Positions 7,994 to 15,958 of a DNA stretch of 64,000 nt are shown piece by piece (positions within the stretch are counted from its first letter, which is position 1; each line of letters starts with the position of its first letter). The notes beneath the pieces are model-generated. The model saw only the letters and a program-made list of their open reading frames with translations. It was not told the DNA's origin and searched no databases. The DNA is taken from assembly GCA_963740065.1 (NCBI GenBank), contig CAVUCS010000002.1, positions 217,657 through 281,656 on the forward strand. Direction: 5' to 3'. The translations under genes were made by a program, and so were the position numbers. Source of the DNA: DASVDE01 sp963740065. GTDB taxonomy: Bacteria; Actinomycetota; Thermoleophilia; Solirubrobacterales; 70-9.

Positions 7994-9240
7994 TTCGCGG
8001 CACCTCAACGAGCGACTGCACCCGGCGGCTGCTGTCTTGATCTGGCCGGAGTCCACGCAACTTTGTTCAGATCGCGCTCGCCCGTAGCGGACGGTTCGCC
8101 CGCGGCCGGTTTGGCGAACCGGCCGCGTCGAGCAGCCGTCGAAAGTCGTTGCTTGCGCTCGCCGAGGATGTAGTCGCGCCCCCTCGTGTTGTTGCCGGTC
8201 TGCTCCCCGGCGGCGGCAGGCTCTGCTCGAGGGCGATAGGCGTCGGGCCAGACTCGCGCGCCAGGTAGGTGACCCGGCCATCGTCGATCTGGCCCCCGTG
8301 CCTGCCTGCGCTGTGGGCCTCGTGAAAGGCCGACGCAGTTGCGTCTCTTCGGGCTGAAGCTGCCGCCCTGCTCGCAGCGCGGCGTAGAGTCGGCCGTGTG
8401 ATCGGCGAGGTACTCCTCGATGAGGAGAAGTCCGGCGAGTCGTCTTGCCCTGCTGCCGACCGCGTGGATCCGCGAACACGCCCTGGACCATGGCACCGAC
8501 CACGATCAGAGGTGCGATTGCCGCCTCACGATCCGTCGCCTCCTCTAGCGGACCAGCCACTCGACTACTCCGCCATCGGGCTCGGTCCTCCTCCGGGTGG
8601 ACCTCGGAGTCGATCCGCCCGCCGGGCCGGTGACCGACTCCCGTCGGAGCCGTCGGGTCCTGGTCGCGCTGGAAATGGCCGGCATTCCGTCGAAATGCTC
8701 CAGGATCACCGGTCAGGCCAAGGAGGAAGGGACCTGCGCCTCGTACTCCGGCGTGATCCATCTCCCTCGCATCGCGGGAGCCGGCGAACTCGTTCTCGTT
8801 CCGGTTTCGGTAGCTCAGATACACCGCTGGTCAGGGCGATTGCTTCGGCGGGGTCGACGCTATAGCCCTCGATCGAGGTAGAGCTCTCGATCGAGTTGCT
8901 CGAACCTCGCGCCGCAGGCTTCCCATCCAGCGGCTGGGCCGGCTCACCTCGGCGCCTAGTTTCTGGCGCAGGCTTCCGAGCCCACAAGGCGTTCTTGCAA
9001 CGCATCACTGAGGTGTGGGGGGGATCGATCATGGCGTAAGTATACGCATATACGGCTAATCGTCTATAAGCCTAGATTTTGAAGAATCTATTTCTTGGAG
9101 ATCGAGAACTTCTGGCAGTGCTCAGAGTCCGTCGGATCGAGCACAAAACTCTGGCGACGCGACTCGAGCTGAGGAATTCGCGACTGGTCTTGAACCACGC
9201 GCTCCCAAGAACTCATTTCTGGCTCTGCCAAGGGGTGTAT
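7994..9240. other. About 1.2 kb without a confident gene
   Basis: Long open frames exist on both strands, but none shows a recognisable domain and frames change repeatedly, as in decayed or error-containing DNA. On the minus strand, fragments such as GYSVDPAEAIALTSGVSELPKPE (about 8830-8790) and WITPEYEAQV look protein-like but in different frames, so a broken minus-strand gene is possible. Other content: a strong GC hairpin at 8101-8127, an AT-rich patch with GTATACGCATATAC at about 9040-9053, and a tRNA T-arm-like sequence at 9179-9202. Confidence 0.4.
8101..8127. terminator. Strong GC hairpin, terminator-like without a T tract
   Basis: Perfect 11-bp arms CGCGGCCGGTT / AACCGGCCGCG with a five-base loop TGGCG. 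A competing pairing GGTTCGCC (8090-8097) / GGCGAACC (8113-8120) also exists. It lies about 110 bp after the PIN toxin stop and may end that transcript. Confidence 0.45.
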
Positions 9241-9311
9241 GGGCGCGGCTGGTTTCGAACCAGCGACCTCTCGCGTGTGAAGCGAGCGCTCTCCCACTGA
9301 GCTACGCGCCC
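9241..9311 (-). tRNA. tRNA-Val (anticodon CAC)
   Basis: The reverse complement folds as a complete 71-nt cloverleaf. The acceptor stem is GGGCGCG/CGCGCCC, with TA at positions 8-9 and D stem GCTC/GAGC. The anticodon stem CTCGC/GCGAG encloses the loop TTCACAC, giving anticodon CAC. The T stem is GCTGG/CCAGC with loop TTCGAAA. No CCA is encoded. Its first 10 nt overlap the 3' end of the upstream antiporter gene, whose TAG stop is formed by tRNA positions 8-10. Confidence 0.95.
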
Positions 9312-10504
9312 GGGAGGGGGTCAATCATAGGACGACGGGTCAACTTTCCCCGCAGGCCCAGGCCGACGAACGGGAAGACGATGGTGGAGAGAATCGCGGC
9401 GCCGACCAGGCCGGCGGCGGTCGACGATCGCATGTGGCCCAACTCGACCGCGATCGTCGTGATCGCGACCACGAGCGGCAGCTCCGTCGCCGAGTAGAAG
9501 GCGAGCGCGACGCGGTCGCGAGCATTCAGCGCCTTCCGGTAGAAGAGCAGGGCCGGGAAGCCGCGGACGAAGAGGAAGAGGCCGAAGAACATCAGCAGCT
9601 TGAGGATCGCTCCGGTCGAGCCGAGCGCGTCGAGGTCGAATGAGATGCCGCTCGTGACGAAGAAGAAGGGGACGAAGAAGCCGAACCCGACGGCGGACAG
9701 CTTCGACTCGAATGTCCGAAGCTCATGGCCGTCCCCGGCGAGCGCGAGCCGGGTGATGAGGCCGGCGACGAAGCCGCCGAGGAGGATGTCGAGGCCGAGC
9801 TTGCCGGCGAGAAGCACCAGCCCGAAGACGAGCAGCACGGTGATCCGGACCGCGAGCTGGTTGCTTGCTTCGAAGGTGCGCTCCAGCGCCGGCCAGCCGC
9901 GCCCGGCGAGGCGCATCGAGATCAGCGCGACGCCGATCGCCAGCAGAACGAAGGCGATCAGGATCAGCGCCTCATGCCACGGATGGCCGGTCGAGAAAAA
10001 GATCGTGACCAGGAGGATCGGGCCGAATTCGCCCGCGCCCCCTGCCGCCAGCAGATAGGTGCCGAACTTCGTCTTCAGCTCGTCGTTGTCGCGCAGGATC
10101 GGAATCAGGGTTCCGATCGCGGTCGTCGCCATCGCCACGCCGACGTAGAGGGCGGAGTCGACGGTGTTCGTCGCGACCAGGACGATGCCGATCGCGTGAG
10201 CGATCACAATCGATGACACCCATCCCCAGACCCCAAGCCGCAACGGCGCTCCGCGAATGCGGTTGAAGTCGATCTCGTAGCCGGCGAAGTAGAAGAGCAT
10301 GCCGAGGCCGAGGTTGGAGAAGAAGTCGATGAACTCGTCGGTGTGGGCGATGTCGAGGACTTGAGGGCCGGCGAGGATCCCCAGCACCAGCTCGAGCACC
10401 ACGACCGGGGGCGCGAAAGGCCTCGGCACGAGCACGGCGGTGACGGCCGCGAGGGCCGAGATGAGCACGATCGCGGCGAAGGACTCGGTGTCGACGTGGA
10501 TCAA
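9302..10504 (-). CDS. Cation:proton antiporter (CPA2 / Kef-type membrane domain)
   Basis: A 400-residue polytopic protein with about 12 membrane segments. Family-like segments include VVVLELVLGILAGPQVLD near the N terminus, GLGMLFYFAGYEIDF, and VGVAMATTAIGTLIPIL in the core. It lacks the C-terminal TrkA-N or USP domain found in many Kef proteins and ends soon after the last helix. It should exchange Na+ or K+ for protons; the ion is unknown. The stop codon lies inside the tRNA-Val gene downstream, so mRNA and tRNA may come from one processed transcript. Confidence 0.85.
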   Translation of the reverse strand: MIHVDTESFAAIVLISALAAVTAVLVPRPFAPPVVVLELVLGILAGPQVLDIAHTDEFIDFFSNLGLGMLFYFAGYEIDFNRIRGAPLRLGVWGWVSSIVIAHAIGIVLVATNTVDSALYVGVAMATTAIGTLIPILRDNDELKTKFGTYLLAAGGAGEFGPILLVTIFFSTGHPWHEALILIAFVLLAIGVALISMRLAGRGWPALERTFEASNQLAVRITVLLVFGLVLLAGKLGLDILLGGFVAGLITRLALAGDGHELRTFESKLSAVGFGFFVPFFFVTSGISFDLDALGSTGAILKLLMFFGLFLFVRGFPALLFYRKALNARDRVALAFYSATELPLVVAITTIAVELGHMRSSTAAGLVGAAILSTIVFPFVGLGLRGKLTRRPMIDPLPGA

Positions 10505-10544
10505 GGCGGGTCGATCCTATGTCCGGCGCGCTAGGATCGACGGC

Positions 10545-10815
10545 GGACCGTGCTAGGCGGGGAATTAGCGGTGCCCTATACCCGCAATCCGCTCTAGCGG
10601 GGCCGAATCCCGTTCCGAGGGGCTGGCCGTCGGGGTCAGTACGTTGGGGGCGGCGTTGACGGCCGGGTCCTGCGCGACGTGGGCACGCGAATCAGGTCAG
10701 GTCCGGAAGGAAGCAGCCTTAAGCGGATGCCGCGGGTGCCGCAGGCGAGCCCGGCTCGAGCCAAACGCGACGGACACGCCCGGTGACCACGCTTCGAGGG
10801 CGGGGCGCACGGTCC
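10545..10815 (+). ncRNA. ffs: Signal recognition particle RNA, large bacterial type (with Alu domain)
   Basis: The conserved S-domain core GGTCAGGTCCGGAAGGAAGC lies at 10695-10714. Helix 5 arms around it include GCCGGG (10662-10667) with CCCGGC (10750-10755), and CCTGCG with CGCAGG. Upstream, CCGTGCTAGGCGGGGA and GCGGTGCCCTATACCCGCAA resemble the 5' Alu domain of the Bacillus scRNA. The termini GGACCGTGC (10545-10553) and GCACGGTCC (10807-10815) pair perfectly over 9 bp. The RNA is about 271 nt, the long form. It acts with Ffh in targeting membrane proteins. Convergent with the ABC permease gene. Confidence 0.93.
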
Positions 10816-10817
10816 AT

Positions 10818-11624
10818 TTAGTCGATCAAGCGCATGTGCATGCGCTTGACGGCGATCCGCCAGGTGATCAAGGCGAAGGCGATGAGGAAGGCGAACCTGG
10901 CGATGTCGACCGCGTCGAAGCCAAAGGCGCCGCCGCGGACCAGCTCGACCAACTGGTGCAGGGGGTTGAACTGAGCCGCTACCTGGAAGCCCTCCGGCAG
11001 GCCTTGGATCGGGAAGAAGGTGCCGGCGACGAGGAAGAGCGGGGTGATGAAGAGCGTTGTCACGTAGTTGAACTGTTCGATCTTCGCCACGGTCGCCGCC
11101 ATCGCGATCCCGAAGCCGGCGAAGCCGAGGGCGGTGACGAAGCAAAACAGCGGCACCAGCAGCATCCCCAGCGCCGGGTTAAGCCCGAAGAACACCATCG
11201 TCACCAGCAATGGGAAGCAACCGTAGAAGCCGGAGCGAATCCCAATCCAGAGCATCTCCGCCGTGACCAACTCCTCGACGTCGACCGGAGCGGCGAGAAT
11301 CGCGTCGTAGGTGTTCTGGAAGCGGTGCTTGACGAAGGTGCCGAACATCGCCGGCAAGGCGCTGGAGAAGATCACCGCCGTCGCGACCATGCCGGTGCCG
11401 ACGAACTCGACGTAGGGAAGCCCGTCGACGTTGGTGACCAGCGTCGCCCCCAGCCCAAGGCCGAAAGCGAGCAGGTAGACGATCGGCTCCAGCACGCTGG
11501 AGAAGGTGGTCCCGCGCCAGTAGGTGCGGAAGTTGGCGACCTCGCGGCTCATCACGCCGCCGATCGCCGCCGGGTCCAGCCGCCGTACGCGAACTGCCTC
11601 AGGGCTCGCACTCTCCACGCTCAT
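10818..11624 (-). CDS. ABC-2 type exporter permease (NodJ / DrrB-like)
   Basis: A 268-residue protein with six hydrophobic segments and the ABC-2 pattern: FRTYWRGTTFSSVLEPIVYLLAFGLGLG near the N terminus, and PLFLVAGTFFPIQGLP plus FNPLHQLVELVRG in the second half. This is the membrane subunit of the exporter with the ATPase encoded just upstream; the two genes overlap by 4 bp. The last codons (VKRMHMRLID) are written in a near-perfect DNA palindrome at 10826-10849. The gene ends 2 bp from the 3' end of the SRP RNA on the opposite strand. The exported substrate is unknown. Confidence 0.88.
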   Translation of the reverse strand: MSVESASPEAVRVRRLDPAAIGGVMSREVANFRTYWRGTTFSSVLEPIVYLLAFGLGLGATLVTNVDGLPYVEFVGTGMVATAVIFSSALPAMFGTFVKHRFQNTYDAILAAPVDVEELVTAEMLWIGIRSGFYGCFPLLVTMVFFGLNPALGMLLVPLFCFVTALGFAGFGIAMAATVAKIEQFNYVTTLFITPLFLVAGTFFPIQGLPEGFQVAAQFNPLHQLVELVRGGAFGFDAVDIARFAFLIAFALITWRIAVKRMHMRLID

Positions 11625-12511
11625 TCGGCCTCCTCCCCGGTGAGCATCACGAAGACATCTTCGAGCGTCGCGGCGCGGAAGACCGCGTCCTCGGGCAAGA
11701 CCCCGGCGACGGCGCGCTCGGCGCCGACGATCGCAACCGCCGGGCCGGCCTTGCGCACGCGCAGGCCGGCGCCCTCGGCCGCCGCTCGCACCTCGGTTAG
11801 GCGCTCGGGGGGCGCGTAGACCTCGGCGGTCTTTTCGCCGGCGTGCTCGTCGATCAAGTCAGACGGGCGTCCCCGCGCGATGATTCTCCCGGCGGCCATC
11901 ACCGCCACCTCGTCGGCGAGGCGCTCGGCCTCTTCTATGTAGTGAGTCGACATCAGGATCGTCTTGCCGCGAGTGCGCAGGCTGTCGATCAGGGACCACA
12001 GCTCGGTACGGATTTGGGGGTCGAGGCCGACCGTCGGCTCGTCGAGCAGGACCAACTGGGGGTCGTGGACGAGGCCGCGCGCCAGCAGCAGGCGGCGGCG
12101 CATCCCACCGGAGAGCTCATCGACCGCGTCGCCGCGCCGCTCGCGCAGGCGGGCGAGGTCGAGGGCCCAGTCAACGGCTCTGCGCACGTCTCTCACCCGG
12201 TAGAGCCGGGCGAACACCGCCAAGTTCTCCTCGACCGTGACGTCGACATCGAGGTTGTCGAGCTGGGGGACGACGCCCATCACCGCGCGGGCGGCCTTCG
12301 ACTCCCGCGGCAGCTCCCGTCCCAGCACGCGCAGCTCGCCGGCGTCGGCGATCGCCTGCCCGGTCAGAAGCCGCATCGTCGTCGACTTGCCGGCGCCGTT
12401 GGGCCCGAGCAGGCCGAGGCAGATGCCCTCCGGCACGTCGAGGTCGAGCCCGTCCACCGCCGTGATCGGGCCGAATCTCTTCACCACTCCGCGAAGCTCA
12501 ATCGCCGCCAT
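11621..12511 (-). CDS. ABC transporter ATP-binding protein (NodI / DrrA-like)
   Basis: A 296-residue ATPase. Walker A is GLLGPNGAGKSTT (about 33-45), the signature is ELSGGMRRRL and Walker B is LVLLDEPTVGLDP. The switch His is in MSTHYIEEAERLAD. A C-terminal extension of about 70 residues follows, as in DrrA/NodI proteins. It powers the permease encoded next in the operon through a 4-bp stop-start overlap. Drug, lipid or polysaccharide export are all possible. Confidence 0.9.
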   Translation of the reverse strand: MAAIELRGVVKRFGPITAVDGLDLDVPEGICLGLLGPNGAGKSTTMRLLTGQAIADAGELRVLGRELPRESKAARAVMGVVPQLDNLDVDVTVEENLAVFARLYRVRDVRRAVDWALDLARLRERRGDAVDELSGGMRRRLLLARGLVHDPQLVLLDEPTVGLDPQIRTELWSLIDSLRTRGKTILMSTHYIEEAERLADEVAVMAAGRIIARGRPSDLIDEHAGEKTAEVYAPPERLTEVRAAAEGAGLRVRKAGPAVAIVGAERAVAGVLPEDAVFRAATLEDVFVMLTGEEAE

Positions 12512-12547
12512 CGGTTTGGATGCTCGCAGGCCGGGGCGGTTGGGCGC

Positions 12548-13507
12548 TCAGGCGCCGGCGAGCCGCTCGGCGAGCCAGAGGTCGCAGAGCCAGTCGGACT
12601 GCTCGCCGCCCCGGCGGGCGACGGTGACGCCCTGGTCCCCGCCCTCTACGGTGACTCTCTTCCAGCGGGTGGAGTTGGGGGTGTTCTTCAGCGCTGCGGC
12701 GACATCGGCTGGGGCATCGTCGTCCGGGCGAACCCGGCCGTCGCGTGACTTTGCTTTGAAGGTCGGGCCCGGGGCGAAGACGGCGACCTCGCTGGAGCCT
12801 CCCTCCAGGCGCACGGAGACCAGTCGCCCGCCCCGTTCGCCGCTGAGGACCAGCGCGCCGTGGACATTCGGGCCCATGCGCCCGGTGACCGGGTCGCGCG
12901 TCTCGATGTTGACTCTGGGTCGCTCGGTCACCTCAAGCCCCAGCGGGGCCATCGCGCGGCCGACGTTCTCGTAGCCCTTGTCCATCTCTCCACCGGGCGC
13001 CAACGCCCGCACGCTTCCCCAGAGAGCGGCGATCACGATCAGCGGGCCACCGATCAGCAGCGGCAGGAAGCTCTCGAAGAGGTAGATCGAGGGGACGGTG
13101 AGGAAGATCAGCAGGGTCACCAACATCCCCAGTCTCAGGCTGCGGCGGGCGGCGCCCCACATCTCACCGCGGGCGCGGATCGCGTCGTTGTCGATCGGCT
13201 TAACGGCGAGCGCCGCCCACAACTCGGGCTCGCTCATCGTCGTCGGATTCTCAATCGCCTGCCCGGCTTCCGCGGCGGCGCGCGCGGTCGCCGCTACACC
13301 GCCGCTCGCGCTCCGCTCGAGGTCCCCACGCTGCAGGGCGAAGAGGATCAGGAAGTAGATCGCGAGGATGCCGAAGATCAGGCCGTAGGCGGTCTTCGGG
13401 TTCGACTGGTTGCTTCCCAGCGTTAGTCCGATCGCAGCGCAGGCGCCGGCGACCACGAAGAGTCCGACGATCCCAAACCACGCGGAGCGCTTGAATCCCC
13501 CGGACAC
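12548..13507 (-). CDS. Hypothetical membrane protein (four predicted TM segments)
   Basis: I do not recognise the family. The protein has 319 residues. Two N-terminal hydrophobic helices (WFGIVGLFVVAGACAAIGL and AYGLIFGILAIYFLILFAL) are followed by a charged loop of about 75 residues. A second helix pair (LGMLVTLLIFLTVPSIYLF and LLIGGPLIVIAALWGSV) precedes a soluble C-terminal domain of about 150 residues rich in beta-prone sequence. It lies 36 bp upstream of the ABC ATPase gene on the same strand and may belong to that operon. The soluble domain could be a sensor or accessory domain. Confidence 0.7.
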   Translation of the reverse strand: MSGGFKRSAWFGIVGLFVVAGACAAIGLTLGSNQSNPKTAYGLIFGILAIYFLILFALQRGDLERSASGGVAATARAAAEAGQAIENPTTMSEPELWAALAVKPIDNDAIRARGEMWGAARRSLRLGMLVTLLIFLTVPSIYLFESFLPLLIGGPLIVIAALWGSVRALAPGGEMDKGYENVGRAMAPLGLEVTERPRVNIETRDPVTGRMGPNVHGALVLSGERGGRLVSVRLEGGSSEVAVFAPGPTFKAKSRDGRVRPDDDAPADVAAALKNTPNSTRWKRVTVEGGDQGVTVARRGGEQSDWLCDLWLAERLAGA

Positions 13508-13545
13508 GGGCGCAGCCTACACCGGCCGAGTGGGAGACTTGCGCC

Positions 13546-14334
13546 GTGTTGGACGAGCGCTGGATCAGGTCACTTCATGTCGAGACGATGCGTGAGGAGG
13601 ACCTTCACGCTGACCATGAGCCGCACGTTCTGTTCCAGGCGTCGACCATCGGCGCGCTCCTCGACGGAGCCTACGACGGGGATCTGAGCTTCGCTGAGCT
13701 GGCCGAGCACGGCAATCTAGGACTCGGCACCCTGAACGGGCTCGACGGCGAGATGATCGCGATCGACGGCAGTTTCTATCGCGCCGACATCGATGGCGTG
13801 ATCCATTCGGTGGCCCTCGACGAGAGGACCCCGTTTGCCGTGGTGACCGAGTTCACTCCGACGATCGACGCGACGCTGGGCGGACCGCTCTCCCACGAGG
13901 AACTGATGGCGGCGCTCGACGAGTTGGTCCCCGCGGGCGCTTCCTCCTGCGCGATCAGGCTCGACGGCCACTTCGACCTGATCGGCGCTCGCTCCGTCCC
14001 TCGGCAGCACCCGCCTTACCGGCCACTGACGGAGGTCGTCGACGATCAACACGTCTTCGACTTCCACGATGTGACGGGAACGATGGTCGGCTTCCGCTTC
14101 CCGGCCTACGCCGAGGGGATTGAGGTCGGTGGCTATCACCTCCACTTCATCGACGAGGGCCGCAGCCGAGGCGGCCATGTGCTCGATTCGCGCTCGTCCG
14201 GCCTGCGCGCTCGCCTCGACCCCTCCAACGATCTCCACGTCGAGCTACCGCCGCTGATCGACCTCCTCGAGCCGGACCACGCCGCCGCCACCCACGCGGC
14301 GGTCGAGCGGGTCGAGCGTCAGCAGCGGCGGTAG
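13546..14334 (+). CDS. budA: Alpha-acetolactate decarboxylase
   Basis: The 262-residue protein follows the family closely: LFQASTIGALLDGAYDG near the N terminus, then LGTLNGLDGEMIAIDGSFYR and TPFAVVTEF. The zinc ligands appear in YHLHFIDEG (His about 196 and 198) and GGHVLD (His about 209). The enzyme converts acetolactate to acetoin, diverting it from branched-chain amino acid synthesis. GTG 13546 is used; ATG 13588 (MREEDLHADH) is a plausible shorter start. No acetolactate synthase or butanediol dehydrogenase gene is adjacent. The last 16 bp overlap the end of the convergent membrane-protein gene. Confidence 0.9.
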   Translation: MLDERWIRSLHVETMREEDLHADHEPHVLFQASTIGALLDGAYDGDLSFAELAEHGNLGLGTLNGLDGEMIAIDGSFYRADIDGVIHSVALDERTPFAVVTEFTPTIDATLGGPLSHEELMAALDELVPAGASSCAIRLDGHFDLIGARSVPRQHPPYRPLTEVVDDQHVFDFHDVTGTMVGFRFPAYAEGIEVGGYHLHFIDEGRSRGGHVLDSRSSGLRARLDPSNDLHVELPPLIDLLEPDHAAATHAAVERVERQQRR

Positions 14335-15950
14335 AGGACCCAGGATTCGTTGCGAGCGACCGGGCGAAAGCCGGGGGGGACGTGCGTTTTGAGCCGGGCC
14401 GGATCGTTGGGGTCGAGAACGAAGTTGTGGATGACGAACTCGCTCGCCGGGTCGAGGAAGTAGCCGCGCTTGGCCTGGCGTTGCTCGGAGGAGCTGACGA
14501 TTCGGCTCGGTCGTATGTCGAGATCGAAGGCGAGCCGGGGGACGGCGCGGTGGTTGGGGACGGAGATCGGCAGGCAGAGTGGCTCGAAGGCGCCGGAGCC
14601 GGCAATGTCATTCAGGTTGCCTTCGATCTGAGACTGGTTGGTCAGGTCGGTGTCGACCCGGTGCAGTAGGTCGTATTGGTTTGGACCCCAGACGACGAAC
14701 ATCAGGACGAGGAAGGCGGCAAATGCCTGCCAGGCGCGTCGCCAAGGGTGGTCGCGCTCGAGCAGTCGCCATCCGAGCAGGGAGAAGGCGGCGAAGATCG
14801 CGAGGATCGCCGCGGCGAGCATCGTGTAGCGGGGGAGGATCGCCAGGCCGGCGCAGGCGAGGACGGCGAACGCGGCGAGCGCCAGCGCCGCCGCCGCGAT
14901 GCCGATGCCGGCATTGACTCCACCGACGCCGATCCCAGCATTTCCCCCACTATGGGTGGGTAAATGCTGGGATCGGCGCATCAGCCCCAAGGCGAGGACG
15001 ATGCCGCCGAGCGCGCCGACCATCCCCGGCCACTGCAGCACCTCCCCGAGGCGGCGCGGTCCGTAGAGGACGAGGTCGACGGGCCCGGTTTGTCGCGCCA
15101 GCGTCTCCACGGTCTCCCGCGTCCCGGTGAACGAGTAAGTCGGCGAGCCGGCGGTGATCCAGTCGAACAGCGCCCAGAGAACCGGCCCCGCAAGAGCGAG
15201 CGCAGCGAGTCCGACAAGCCCCCAACCCGACCGCTCCTCCGTTCCGTTGCGACTTTTCCTTGTATATCGAGGAAAAGTCGCAACGGAACGGTCTTGGTAC
15301 GCCAAGTAGGCGAGGTAGACGATCGAGAAGAGCCAGGCTTCTGGGCGGAGCAGGCCCGCCAGGGCAAGCAAGGCTAAGGCCACCCACTCCTTACCCAGCC
15401 TGTTTTTCGACCCTTTTCGCGGTTCCGTCGATTCCTTCGGCTCCGTCTGTTCCCTCGCGATTGCCTCCTGCCTGCGCGTCTCAATCACCAGCGCGCCCAG
15501 GCAGAGGGCTATGTAGGGGATGTCGACGTAGGCGCGTATGCCGTTGGAGAGGAAGGGGGCGCGGGTGAGGACGAGCAGAGCCGCCACAGCGCCGATCGGC
15601 CGGTCGAACCAGAGCGATCCGAGCCGGTAGACGAGGTAGCCGACCAGCCCCAGCGAGGCGTAGGCGACGACCATCGTCAGGTCGATCGCGCCGTCCCCGA
15701 GCGGGGTCGCGACCAGGCCGAACAGCTCCGCGAGCGGATGCGGGGTGGGCGGCAGCGCGGCGCCGACGTCCGGGCTCATTCCGTGTGCCAGCTCTCTTCC
15801 CCAGAGCAGGGCGTAGATCGTGTCGTAGTTGGGGAAGCCGTAGGGGAAGAGCAGCAGCAGGGCAGCCGCCACCCCGGCGACCCAGGCGAGGGGAGTGAGC
15901 CAGTTGCGGACTCGCTGTGGCACCGGCGCACGGTATCGGCGGGGATACAC
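14319..15950 (-). CDS. Polytopic membrane protein, possible GT-C glycosyltransferase, with two palindromic repeats in its coding frame
   Basis: A 543-residue protein with about 10 hydrophobic segments, a first loop PNYDTIYALLWGRELAHG and a soluble C-terminal domain of about 120 residues. The layout resembles GT-C (PMT/ArnT-like) transferases, but I see no clear catalytic DE motif. Two dispersed repeats lie in frame. The family 1 palindrome (15239-15291) encodes TFPRYTRKSRNGT, and the family 2 palindrome (14930-14975) encodes RSQHLPTHSGGNAGIG. Both sit in hydrophilic loops, so the protein seems to tolerate them. Start GTG 15950 is 8 bp from dnaX on the other strand; GTG 15923 is an alternative. 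Confidence 0.65.
   Translation of the reverse strand: MYPRRYRAPVPQRVRNWLTPLAWVAGVAAALLLLFPYGFPNYDTIYALLWGRELAHGMSPDVGAALPPTPHPLAELFGLVATPLGDGAIDLTMVVAYASLGLVGYLVYRLGSLWFDRPIGAVAALLVLTRAPFLSNGIRAYVDIPYIALCLGALVIETRRQEAIAREQTEPKESTEPRKGSKNRLGKEWVALALLALAGLLRPEAWLFSIVYLAYLAYQDRSVATFPRYTRKSRNGTEERSGWGLVGLAALALAGPVLWALFDWITAGSPTYSFTGTRETVETLARQTGPVDLVLYGPRRLGEVLQWPGMVGALGGIVLALGLMRRSQHLPTHSGGNAGIGVGGVNAGIGIAAAALALAAFAVLACAGLAILPRYTMLAAAILAIFAAFSLLGWRLLERDHPWRRAWQAFAAFLVLMFVVWGPNQYDLLHRVDTDLTNQSQIEGNLNDIAGSGAFEPLCLPISVPNHRAVPRLAFDLDIRPSRIVSSSEQRQAKRGYFLDPASEFVIHNFVLDPNDPARLKTHVPPGFRPVARNESWVLYRRC
14930..14975. repeat. Dispersed palindromic repeat, family 2 (copy 1, intragenic)
   Basis: Perfect 14-bp arms CGATCCCAGCATTT (14930-14943) and AAATGCTGGGATCG (14962-14975) around CCCCCACTATGGGTGGGT. 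It lies inside the membrane-protein gene without breaking its frame. Copies 2 and 3 at 48982 and 49928 share the centre and the AAATGCTGGGA arm. Confidence 0.85.
15239..15291. repeat. Dispersed palindromic repeat, family 1 (copy 2, intragenic, perfect)
   Basis: The two 22-bp arms (15239-15260 and 15270-15291) are exact reverse complements around a 9-base loop TGTATATCG. The arm begins CCGTTCCGTTGCGACTTTTC. It is the most perfect member of the family and lies in frame within the membrane-protein gene. Confidence 0.9.
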
Positions 15951-15958
15951 TGGCCGCA

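Noticed and set aside
7526..8824. 432-residue minus-strand open frame
   Set aside because: It runs antisense through the clear PIN toxin gene and shows no domain; long open frames are expected by chance at this GC content.
8000..9030. IS-element transposase in the tRNA-adjacent region
   Set aside because: A WITPEYEAQV fragment recalls transposase N termini, but no DDE motif, terminal inverted repeats or consistent frame was found.
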